A program made the position numbers and the translations under genes. Source: Lactuca virosa (Eukaryota > Streptophyta > Magnoliopsida > Asterales > Asteraceae). From it: a stretch of 64,000 nucleotides of DNA. Position 1 is the first letter of the stretch; each line of letters begins with the position of its first letter. Where the stretch lies: contig CAKMRJ010005523.1 of NCBI GenBank assembly GCA_928212115.1, positions 145,107,148-145,171,147 of the forward strand, read 5' to 3'. Below, piece after piece: positions 9,467 through 18,833 of this stretch. Below the pieces are notes generated by a model that was not told the DNA's origin, ran no database searches, and worked only from the letters and a program-made list of their open reading frames with translations.

Positions 9467-12185
9467 GTACGTTTCTTGTGAACTCCTTACTTGCATTGGT
9501 TTTATTTGACTCGGGGGCGAGTCGGTCTTTTGTATCTCAGACATTTAGTAGGGAATTCAGGGTGCCAGTAGGCGAACTAGAGTGTCCCTTACGAGTCTCT
9601 ATTGCTAACGAACACGGGGTTTCTGCTTCTTCGGTCTACCGAGGATGTGAGATAGAGATCTTCGGGATACCTTTTCCGATAGACTTGATCCCGATTCCCA
9701 TGAGGGATGTATGCGTGATAGTGGGGATGGATTGGCTCAGTCGATTCGGTGCCATGATTGATTGCGGGGGTCAGCGAGTGGTAGTTCGAACCCCAAGTGG
9801 GGGAGAACTGATTGTATATGGAGAGGGCACCAGGGTAGGTTCAGGGTTCTGTTCGGCTGCCAGGGCTCGGCAGTACATTCAGAACAGGTGTGCGGGTTAT
9901 TTAGCATATGTGGTGGATACGCGGGTCAGGGATCAGACTCTCGTTTCAGAAGTTCCAGTGGTTAGAGAGTTTACTGATGTGTTTCTGGAGGAATTACCCA
10001 GAGTGCCTCCGGAGAGGCAGGTCGAGTTCAGGATCGATTTAGTGCCAGGTGCGGCCCCTATCGCCAAGGTGCCGTACCGATTGGCACCACCAGAGATGCA
10101 GGAGTTGTCATCACAGTTGCAGGAGCTGCTGGGAAAGCAGTTCATTCGTCCGAGCAGTTCTCCATGGGGAGCACCGACACTCTTCGTCAGGAAGAAGGAT
10201 GGTTCGCACCGGATGTGCATTGATTACTGGGAGTTGAACAAGTTAACGGTGAAGAACCGTTATCTACTCCCGAGGATAGATGATCTTTTCGATCAATTGC
10301 AGGGTGCGTCATGGTTTTCCAAGATAGACTTGAGGTCTAGGTATCATCAGGTCAGGGTCAGAGAGGAGGACGGGGAGAAGACTGTGTTTCGGACTCGTTA
10401 TGGTCATTACGAGTTCATGGTGATGCCGTTTGGGCTCACCAACGTGCCAGCAGTATTCATGGACCTGATGAATCGGGTCTGCAGACCGATGTTGGATCAC
10501 TCGGTTATCGTGTTTATATATGATATCTTGGTGTATTCCAAGACTCGAGAGCAGCACGAGGAGCATTTGCGGGAGTTATTGGGAGTTTTGAGGCGAGAAC
10601 GACTTTATGCCAAGTTCTCGAAATGCGAGTTTTGGTTACGAGAGGTCCAGTTCCTGGGACACCTCGTCAATCAGGATGGGATTTTGGTCGACCCGGCCAA
10701 AATCGAGGCAGTCATGGAGTGGGAGGTTCCGAAATCTCCCTCAGACATCAGGAGCTTTTTAGGATTGGCAGGGTACTACCGGAGATTCATACATGATTTC
10801 TTCAAGATTGCAGTACCTCTCACTCGTCTGCCGAGGAAGGGGGTGGATTTCCGATGGGGCCCCGAGCAGCAGAGGGCGTTTGAGACCCTCAGACAGCGTC
10901 TGTGTGACACCCCAGTTTTGACTCTCCCAGAGGGAGTCGAGGATTTTGTGGTATTCTGTGATGCGTCCATCACGGGAGTAGGGGCAGTCCTCATGCAGAG
11001 GGGACGGGTGATAGCTTATGCATCGCGGCAGTTGAAGCCGCATGAGACGAGGTATCCTACTCATGATCTGGAATTGGGGGCGGTGGTTTTCGCTCTCAAA
11101 ATATGGAGACATTATCTATATGGGGTCCGTTGTACCATATACACGGATCATAAGAGCTTGAGACATATCATGGATCAGCCGAACCTGAACATGAGACAGC
11201 GTAGGTGGCTGGATGTGGTCAAGGACTATGACTGCGAGATTCTTTACCACCCCGGTAAAGCGAATGTGGTGGCGGACGCTCTGAGCCGTAAGTCAGCTGG
11301 GGCTTCCACCCCAGCTATATGTATGAGGATAGAGGTGGATTCTCCACTTGTGAGTTTGATCAGAGATGCTCAGGTGCAGGGCATGCGACCAGAGAACTGG
11401 AAACTAGAGAGGATCAGGGGCGAGAACGCCCGGTTTGTGCAGGATAGCCGGGGTTTGTTGACTCGATGCGGTCGGGTATGGGTTCCGATGACTGGTGGGG
11501 TCAGACAGACGATTATGGAGGAGGCTCATAAGTCTCACTTCTCTATTCACCCAGGGGCCACCAAGATGTATCGGGATTTGAGTTTGAGTTACTGGTGGCC
11601 GTGCATGAAGTGAGAAATCGCTTGGTACGTCGAGAGGTGCTTGACTTGTAGGATGGTCAAGGCTGAGCATCAGAGGCCGCATGGCAAACTGCAGCCCCTG
11701 GAGATTCCCATGTGGAAATGGGAACAGATCACGATGGACTTTATTACCAAGTTGCCGAGGACGGCGAAGGGGTTTGATGTCATTTGGGTCATCGTGGATC
11801 GATTGACCAAGAGTGCCCATTTCTTGGCCATACGAGAGAGTTCATCGACCGAGAAGTTGGCCGACGTGTACGTCCGCGAGATCGTGGCTCGCCATGGGGT
11901 TCCGGTCTCCATTGTCTCTGACCGGGATGTTAGATTTACCTCCCATTTCTGGTAGAAGTTCCACGAGGAATTGGGCACGCGGTTGCACTTCAGCACAACA
12001 TTTCATCCCCAAACAGACGGTCAGAGCGAGCGGACCATTCAGACCCTCAGTACATGTTGAGGGCGTGTGTCATTGACTTCGGTGGGAGTTGGGATTCCCA
12101 CCTACCGCTTGCAGAGTTCGCCTACAACAACGACTATCATTCCAGTATTGGCGCCCCGCCTTTCAAGCTGTTGTATGGATGGAGA
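9467..12185 (+). pseudogene. pol: G1 pol: protease, reverse transcriptase, RNase H, integrase N-terminal part
   Basis: Ty3/Gypsy polyprotein. The order is: aspartic protease (LFDSGASRSFVS, about 9505-9540), reverse transcriptase (MCIDYWELNKL at about 10213; MPFGLTNVP at about 10423), RNase H (FCDASITGVGAVL at about 10948; TDHKSLRHI at about 11141), integrase zinc finger (HKS...HPG...CLTC, about 11527-11650), and integrase core with its catalytic Asp residues (TMDFITKLP at about 11734; SDRDVRFTS at about 11917; HPQTDGQSERTIQTL at about 12004). Order RT-RH-IN and a later chromodomain place it among chromoviruses (Tekay/Del-like by architecture). Defects: the active-site box reads FIYDIL where FIDDIL is expected (10516-10530), TGA stop at 11611 and TAG stop at 11953 (both look like C-to-T changes in CGA and CAG), a frameshift near 12048, and an LTR insert at 12186. 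Confidence 0.92.
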
Positions 12186-13193
12186 TGATGGGTTTTCAGA
12201 GCATTCTAACACTCCTATGGTGTACATGCAACCCTAGAAACCTTGGATCTATGTTTGACTAAGATATATGCAAATAATTATTTTTCCAAGGTTCTTATCC
12301 TAACTAGCATGACATGGGGTACTTGAAACAAATAAAGCTAGTAGAATTACTTACCTTGTAGTTGTAGTTGATTTCTTGGAGTTTGAGAGCCTAGCACCAA
12401 TAGTGTGGATGCCTCAAATGGAAGTCAAAAAACACCATAAACTTGGATACTTGAGAGAATAGTCACAACCTTTCTTGAAATCGGCCCTCTTAGTTTTCTC
12501 ACATCAACTAGTGCAATTTCAAGAACCAACGCCTCCTTTATATAGTGTGGTGGATTAGGGTTACATCCATGTAAACTCTAATACCCATGTCTTTTCATTT
12601 CCATGAGATCCATGGGTTAAATCTATTGGATATAGTGTCTAAGTCCATAACTATATTTGGTATGTACTTGACCCGACCCGACATGGTCCATTTGGGTTGC
12701 ACTTCACCCGAACAATTTATGGATAATCGTTTGAGAATACTATAAGTTATGATTTATTAATATATTATAAGTCCTAATATATTAATATAAAATCATATTA
12801 TTTAATTAGTATTGATCTATAATTAATCTAGAATTAATTTAGAGATCAAAAGTATGACTAATTAAATAAGCATGCAGGTATATACACTATATTGTATTAG
12901 CCCATTCCAAATAAGCATTAGCCCACACTATATAAATACAAGAGCCCATATTTAATTAGTCATACTTTTGATCTCTAAATTAATTCTAGATTAATTATAG
13001 ATCAACACTAATTAAATAATATGATTTTATATTAATATATTAGAACTTATAATATATTAATAAATCATAACTTATACTATTCACAAAAGATTATCCGTAA
13101 ATTGTTCGGGTGAAGTGCAACCCAAATGGACCATGCCGGATCGGGTCAAGTACATACCAAATATAGTTATGGACTTAGACACTATATCCAACA
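12186..13193 (-). mobile_element. Rearranged solo LTR inserted in G1 integrase (TSD GGAGA)
   Basis: The insert begins TGATGGGTTTTCAGAGC and ends ATATCCAACA. It is flanked by GGAGA at 12181-12185 and 13194-13198, a perfect 5-bp target-site duplication. It belongs to the same LTR family as 36050-36803 and 40538-41289 (shared CATTCTAACACTCCTATGG start and GGACTTAGACA...CCAACA end). Unlike those it contains an inverted copy of its own terminal 243 bp, making a large hairpin. No gene is seen in it. Confidence 0.88.
12626..13191. repeat. Inverted repeat, two 243-bp arms with 80-bp loop
   Basis: The arm at 12626-12868 is the near-perfect reverse complement of the arm at 12949-13191, with a spacer at 12869-12948. 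Both arms hold the LTR terminal sequence (TTGGATATAGTGTCTAAGTC / GACTTAGACACTATATCCAA). An RNA across it would fold into a long double strand. Confidence 0.9.
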
Positions 13194-13809
13194 GGAGATG
13201 TCGCACCCCAGTTTGTTGGGGGTGAGGTCGGACACAGGGTGATGGGACGGACGGAAGTAGTCTTGCAGACTACTGAGAAGATTCAGCAGATTAGATACGA
13301 CTGCAGACCGCTCAGAGTCGGCATAAGAGTTACGCCGACAGACGCCGATCTGAGCTAGAATTTCAGGTAGGTGATATGGTTCTCCTGAAGGTCTCACCCT
13401 GGAAGGGTGTGATCCGCTTCAGGAAGAGAGGAAATTAGGTCCCCGTTACATTGGACCGTTCAGGATCATTGCCAGGGTTGGCAAGGTGGCTTACAGGCTA
13501 GAGCTACCGGAGGAGCTTAGTCGGATCCACAACACTTTCCACGTTTCGCAGCTGCGAAAGTGTATTATGGATCAGGAGGCGATGGTGTCGCTGGATGATA
13601 TTCAGGTCGATGAGCGCCTGAATTACGTGGAGAGGCCTGTGGCCATACTGGAGAGAAAGATGAAGATTCTGAGGAACAAGGAGATACCTTTGGTGAAGGT
13701 ACAGTGGGAACATCGTAGAGGGTCCGAGTGGACGTGGGAGCCAGAGGCAGAGATGCGGGAGCATTATCCGAAACTGTTCACCGCGGCAGACTTCGAGGAT
13801 GAAGTCTAG
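13194..13809 (+). pseudogene. pol: G1 pol C-terminal part: integrase end and chromodomain
   Basis: Continuation of G1 integrase after the inserted LTR. The GPY/F-type region (VLLKVSPWKGVIRF) is at about 13381-13425, with a frameshift at about 13430. From 13486 the reading frame is open to the TAG at 13807: AYRLELPEEL..IHNTFHVSQL, then a chromodomain-like module with VKVQWEHRRGSEWTWEPE (about 13695-13748). The chromodomain of chromoviruses directs integration to chromatin carrying particular histone marks. The product would end 17 nt before the 3' LTR. Confidence 0.9.
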
Positions 13810-13812
13810 TTC

Positions 13813-13826
13813 AAGTGGGGGAAAAT
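13813..13826 (+). other. Polypurine tract of G1
   Basis: A purine-rich run (AAGTGGGGGAAAA) lies directly before the TGTAACGTCCC start of the 3' LTR at 13827. It is the expected primer site for plus-strand DNA synthesis. Confidence 0.85.
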
Positions 13827-15816
13827 TGTAACGTCCCGATTTTCAGGTATTGATTTAATATAAAGTTTCTTGATTTCAAGGGCTACTCGACGAGTTGGTT
13901 GCCCTACTCGTCGAGTAGCAGCGGGTTAGTCCACGCGTTTTAATGAACTACTCGTCGAGTCCAAGAAGGGACTCGACGAGTAGGAGCTGGCAGATGAAAC
14001 CCTAAATCCCGGGGTTTTAAACCCTATTTAAAGGATCAACAGCCTCCCTTTATCCCCCTTGCAGTCTTTTGGGAATCAAACCAACCCTAATTCGTGTGTG
14101 TGCCTCATTTTGTGTGTTAGAAGTTTTGGAAGGTGAATCTTAGTGAGGAAAGCTTGGAGAAACAAGTGGCTAGAAGCAAGGAACCTGAGGGGATCAGAAA
14201 TCTACCTCAGTTAGCATCATTTGAAGGTATCAAGTCGTCACATTTACCTTATTTTTTTCTAGATCTCATTGGGTGAAGTTTAGGGTTAGTTTTGGCTTGA
14301 TTATGATGATATTGTGGAGTATGAGCTAGATCTGAAGTTGCAACTTCAGATCTGGACCCTTCTTGGGTTTTAGGTTCATAAAGTTTCAAGCTTGGTCATG
14401 TATGAAGCCTTCCTTGAGTGAAAAACTCCATAATAATCTTAGATTTGTCATTTAGAGCCTTTAGAGCCATGTATGCACGTACAGTTTTCCACTTTATGTG
14501 ATAAACATGCCTTAGAAGCTTGGATCTGCAATATGGAGCCTTTGCATGGCTTAAAAAGCATCTGTATGGATGAAGGACTGAAGGGACTCGGCGAGTCGCA
14601 TAGTCGACTCGGCGAGTCGTATGAAGATGGTCATGAACTCGACGAGTGGGATGAACAACCCGGCGAGTCCGATGAAGATTGCCTTGGGCTCGGCGAGTCA
14701 GTCGATGAATCGGCGAGTCAGCTAGGGTTTTCCAAACCTTTGGACACGTATGAACGCGACGAGTTATAAAGGGAAAACTCGCAGAATTGGCCAAGGAGTC
14801 ACGGGCACTAACACTAGGAACTCGACGAGTCACAGAGTGACTCGGCGAGCGGACGAGTATTACAAGTAACTCGGCGAGTAGCCGAGGGTACTTGACGAGT
14901 CGAGGTCAACATGGACTGTTGACCTTGACAGTTGACTTTGACTTTGACCATGAGTTAACCAGTTGACTTATGGTGGACATTTTGGAAAGATTGGAAATTT
15001 ACAAGTATGGTTTACAATGAATATAGGGGGGGGTGGAGTTCGTGGCAGAAATCCAAGAGCTTGAGTTTATCTTCGAGTCGACCGTGCGAGGTGAGTTACC
15101 TCACTATACTAAGGGGTCTAAGGCACCAAGGCCGGCCCATTGAATGTGTTATCCTAGCAGTGTTAGTACGTTGAGTATGAAGTTAATGTTGCATGTTAGT
15201 GGTTATGCCAGTTAGGTAGATCTGTAGGACTACCTGTGTTGTTATATGGTTATCTGCATGCTAGTGGTTATGCCAGTTAGGTAGATCTGTAGGACTACCT
15301 GTGTTGTTATATGATTATCTGCATGCTCAGTGGTTACGTTATATGTTGATATGTTATGTGGGATGGGTTGAGGTGACACTGCTCCGTGTGGTAACCAACA
15401 AACCCGAGAGCATTCCAGTTACGGGCTAAGGGAGACTCGTACTGTGGGCTCGATGGCAATCCAGATGTGAGTTGTGGGCCCGTAAGGCAATACAGACTCA
15501 CACTGTGGACTCAGGGGTGATCCATTCTGCAAAGCTGTGGACCCCCTACATGCTGTTGCTTATTTATGTGTTATGTGCAGTGTATCGGTATTTTGGGGGA
15601 GCTCACTAAGCTTTCGGGCTTACAGTTTCAGTTTATTGTTTCAGGTACATCAGGGGATCGGGCAAGGCGAAGGCATGATCGTATAGCACCTCCCGTTTGT
15701 TTATGATTCTGGGGAAAACTCTGATATTATATATTTTGAAAACAAGTTGTAATGAATTAATGATTTGAAATGTTTTTCAAAAGTTCAAATTTGGAATGAT
15801 TTTTATGGGTGTTACG
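13827..15816 (+). mobile_element. 3' LTR of Gypsy element G1 (1,990 bp)
   Basis: It starts TGTAACGTCCCG and ends GGGTGTTACG, where the last base of the usual CA has changed to G. A TATA-like CTATTTAAAG lies at 14024-14033. It carries the dyad array ACTCGACGAGT / ACTCGGCGAGTC at 13880-13985 and 14580-14900. Compared with the surviving 5' LTR part it is nearly identical, with a few small indels (for example an extra 21-bp dyad unit near 14597). This suggests a fairly recent insertion despite the damaged coding region. Open frames at 14396-14833 and 14473-14769 come from the array and are not genes. Confidence 0.92.
14024..14033 (+). promoter_or_regulatory. TATA-like box of G1 LTR
   Basis: CTATTTAAAG lies about 200 bp into the LTR, with a CT-rich stretch at 14042-14070 that could hold the transcription start. 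Its promoter role is inferred from position. Confidence 0.5.
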
Positions 15817-16280
15817 TTTATAGTTTCCGTGTTTACTTCTAAAAGCATGTCCTATGGCTACTGCCGATTTGTATTTTGTTTGAAGGCATTTGGCAACAAC
15901 TCAACATGACAACAAACAATTTGTCTGAACTACTTTGCTAATTCTATGTTCTGTATGATAGATTATTAGGTTTTGATAAAGAAGTGTTGTTTTTTTAATG
16001 TCATTTTAGGTGAAATTCATGGCTTTTTATTTGTATATATGAGTTTTTCTAACAAATTTTTTTTGTTATAATGCCCTTTGGAATTGAATCGCCAGTCCAA
16101 GGTTCCAAAATATAAAATTTACTGGATTATGTTTTTAAAGGATTAAATCATCACTATCATTCCTACTTTTTGATTTTAATAAGGTATTGTGAATTATGTT
16201 TTACCATTTTTAATGCTTAAGTTTGAATTAATATATTATCTATGATTCAAATATAGATAGGGTTTAACCGGTTAAATATC
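15817..16280. other. AT-rich sequence, nothing recognised
   Basis: Flank of the G1 3' LTR. The first five bases (TTTAT) would be the target-site duplication, but the left copy is outside the window. I see no open frame of note, repeat border or RNA gene in this stretch. Confidence 0.5.
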
Positions 16281-16470
16281 TTTTTTTGTAAGCGAACTTC
16301 TCTAACGAGGGTTTTCGGGCTAGCTTACGCGCACCGACTAATTCCCCACTTCAAACATGAGGCTATGTCTCATGCCCTGGAGTCACTGCAGGTGAACCTC
16401 CATGACGATAGAGATTAAGTAGTGTCAGGATTTGAACATGAATCAATAGGTAGAAACTGGAATTTGTTTT
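16281..16470 (-). mobile_element. SINE-like fragment (tRNA-derived, minus strand)
   Basis: On the minus strand a B-box-like GTTCAAATC (16432-16440) is followed by CACTACTTAATCTC and later GGTGCGCGTAAGCTAGCCCG, ending in an A-run (the T-run at 16281-16287 on the plus strand). This order and the GCGCGTAAGCTAGCCC tail resemble the Au-type plant SINE as I recall it. An A box is not evident, so the 5' part is degraded or missing. Confidence 0.45.
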
Positions 16471-16675
16471 CAACGTTTCATATAGGTAACTGGTATAAAA
16501 TTAACTAATTAAAATAAGAACAAATATGTTACATTAAAATGAGTAAATCATGTTATTAACTAAGGAAGATTCCCCGTTTTGCGGGGGTTGGAATGTATTC
16601 ATTTATAAACGGTATATAACTAATATTCCACGTACACCCAACAATTATATTACCAAATCAAAAATGATATATATA

Positions 16676-17089
16676 TCTACTATAATAAATAAAGGTTTTT
16701 TTGCCACTTGTCATACTCTCATTCAATTTGTCAAATGTCATTTTGTGGTTATTTTGAATTAATTTTTTTTCCACATGTCATTTTATGAGTTTTTCTATTT
16801 TATTAAATTTCACATAATATTTAGTTATAATAATTACAATAAATGTATATCAATTTCATTAATCAATTTCATTTTTATTTCAAAATTTCCAAAATTAAAG
16901 CTCATTAGTTTCTTTGGTTTGTTTATTTAAATTATTTATTTAAATTTAAAAGATAAAAAAACATTTCAATTATAATAATTTTTTATTTTTCTTATTTTTA
17001 TATAAATTTAAAGTTCTCAAATATTTTGACTTTTATATTTTACTTTTTTTTTAAAATTAACTCATGTAATACATGGGTCTCACAACTAG
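16676..17089 (+). mobile_element. Non-autonomous Helitron (414 bp)
   Basis: It starts TCTACTATAATAAATAAAGG directly after an A (16675) and ends ACAACTAG directly before a T (17090), the A^T insertion site and TC...CTRR termini of Helitrons. A short hairpin CATGT-AAT-ACATG lies at 17063-17075, about 10 nt before the CTAG end, as the family requires. The interior is AT-rich and has no coding capacity, so movement would depend on a RepHel protein from elsewhere. Confidence 0.85.
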
Positions 17090-17416
17090 TAATAAAGTAT
17101 TTTGGATGGTAATCATTAGCATGCCAGGAAGACTTGTTTGTTATCTTCTTGCCACAAGTAGACTGATGAAATACCACCTTTGTCATATCTGACAATGGAT
17201 TAGACAGCATTGTCAATCAGAAATTGGAACAATCAATACCTTCATCTTACATGAAAGGTCCATGTAAAATGAATGTGCCAAAGCCTTTTTATGACTTCAA
17301 TTAACATGGCCCTGAACATACTGCATATTAACAAAGGATGAACAATATAAGATCAACAAAATGAAGATAAGTAAATTTATTTTTAATCTAGAGTGCATTA
17401 TATAAGATACACTTAC
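17090..17416. other. Unassigned sequence downstream of LRR remnant
   Basis: AT-rich sequence between the Helitron and the LRR remnant. On the minus strand it would be intron or 3' flank of the LRR fragment. No splice acceptor with a following LRR exon could be identified. Confidence 0.35.
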
Positions 17417-17560
17417 TTCCAGAAGGTTTTCGAGCTCACCTAGCTCCTGTGGTATCTCACCACTCAGTTGGTTATATTTTAGCTTCAAAATCTTCAGATT
17501 TTTTAGTTATGACATTGATCCTGGAATGGACTCGATTAAGCTGTTTTGAGGCATACTCCA
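17417..17560 (-). pseudogene. Leucine-rich-repeat exon fragment (receptor-like protein or kinase)
   Basis: Minus-strand reading gives two plant-type LRR units: LIESIPGSMS, an in-frame TAA, then LKNLKILKLKYNQLSGEIP followed by QELGELENLLE. This fits the LxxLxxLxLxxNxLSGxIPxELGxLxNL consensus of plant extracellular LRR receptors. The reading ends exactly at a GTAAGT donor (17416 to 17411 on the minus strand), so it is probably an exon end. The stop and the absence of further repeats or a kinase domain point to a relic or captured fragment rather than a working gene. Confidence 0.65.
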
Positions 17561-18409
17561 GAATATATATACATCACATGTGAAATTACAACATTGCCCT
17601 TGTAGATGCTAAGAAAATCTTGATTTCAAGCTTAGAAACGAGAAGAAGACTTGCAACAAGCAGATGGATGTACAATTTCAAATACATAATTATACATGAA
17701 CATCTTAGGTATAAATTCCAAAACTTAAATCAAACTTTGAACAAAACCCACAAAATACCCACTTTTACCAAAACCTAAATAACCATGCACAAGAATCGTT
17801 AAAGATTAACAATAAAGCATCTACTTTAGGGAATAAGGGACTTGAATGCACTTTGGCTGACTTGTCACTTGGGACCATATCATTTGAAGTAACATTTATC
17901 AATCCTTCCATTAAGTGAATCTCTTCACCACATAAAGCTAGCAACAACCCATTTACCAAGCTTGCATATAATCTATCAAATGAGAAGTACTCATTCATAA
18001 TTTTTTTTGACCATTACAACAACGTTTAGTCAAATAAAATCATAGTTATGCGCATACACAGAACATCAACCTTTACCTTGATGTCTTCTTGGTCTAAATC
18101 AAGTGACTGATATTCATCTCACCTTCAATCCACCAAAAAGTCTGTACATCGTAATTCTTGAGCAACGCCATCTGAATTCAACTTTTTCTCGAAAGCAACC
18201 ATTATTCACTGCACAAAATTTAATAAAAAAAATCAGATAACTAAATGTCCTGAAAATGATAGAATAACCAATTATTCAGTTCATATCCATAATCAGTTTT
18301 CTCAAATTCCATTTGCAAGCCACCAAATCAAGTTCCCAATTTTGAATTGGTGCAATATCGGTTTAGGATTTAGAGTAGAGGACTTCTAAATGTAATCTGA
18401 TTATTCAAT
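17561..18409. other. Possible degraded low-copy gene pieces, minus strand
   Basis: An open minus-strand frame at 17765-17998 (start MNEYFSFDRLY) and a shorter one near 18202 (start MVAFEKKLNSDG) look more gene-like in composition than the surrounding AT-rich DNA, but I recognise neither. They could be exons of the same lost gene. No function is assigned. Confidence 0.25.
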
Positions 18410-18417
18410 ATTTGCAT

Positions 18418-18825
18418 TAGGGGTGGCAATTTATGACACGACACGACAAAAATATACGACACGAAACGAAATTGGGACGAAACTGAAATTTGAATTCGTG
18501 TTCGTGTTAACTATAAAAAATACTATGTCGTGTTGTGTCGCGTTCGTGTTCAAAATTCGACACGAAATTGACACGATTTAGCAGTTCTTTATCATGTTTG
18601 TCGTGTTTATCGTGTTATATTTGATAAAATATTCATTAAATAAACTAGTATTTACTATATGTTATATTTGTCGTGTCGTGTCGTGTTTCTTGTTTTTTAA
18701 TTCATTTGTTTTCATGTTAGTTAAAAAAAACACAACATCGTGTCGTGTTCGTGTTACATAAGACCTTGTTGTTTCTTGTCGTGTCAGACAGAAACACGAA
18801 ACGATAGCACAATTTGCCACCCCTA
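18418..18825. mobile_element. hAT-type MITE (408 bp) with 8-bp TSD
   Basis: Terminal inverted repeats TAGGGGTGGCAA / TTGCCACCCCTA bound the element. ATTTGCAT is duplicated perfectly at 18410-18417 and 18826-18833, the 8-bp target duplication typical of hAT transposons. The interior is built from permutations of CACGACACGAC / GTCGTGTCGTGT, which could serve as subterminal transposase-binding repeats. There is no coding capacity; the frame at 18717-18920 crosses its edge and is not a gene. Confidence 0.92.
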
Positions 18826-18833
18826 ATTTGCAT

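Noticed and set aside
11404..11820. 138-residue minus-strand frame
   Set aside because: Antisense shadow of the G1 integrase region.
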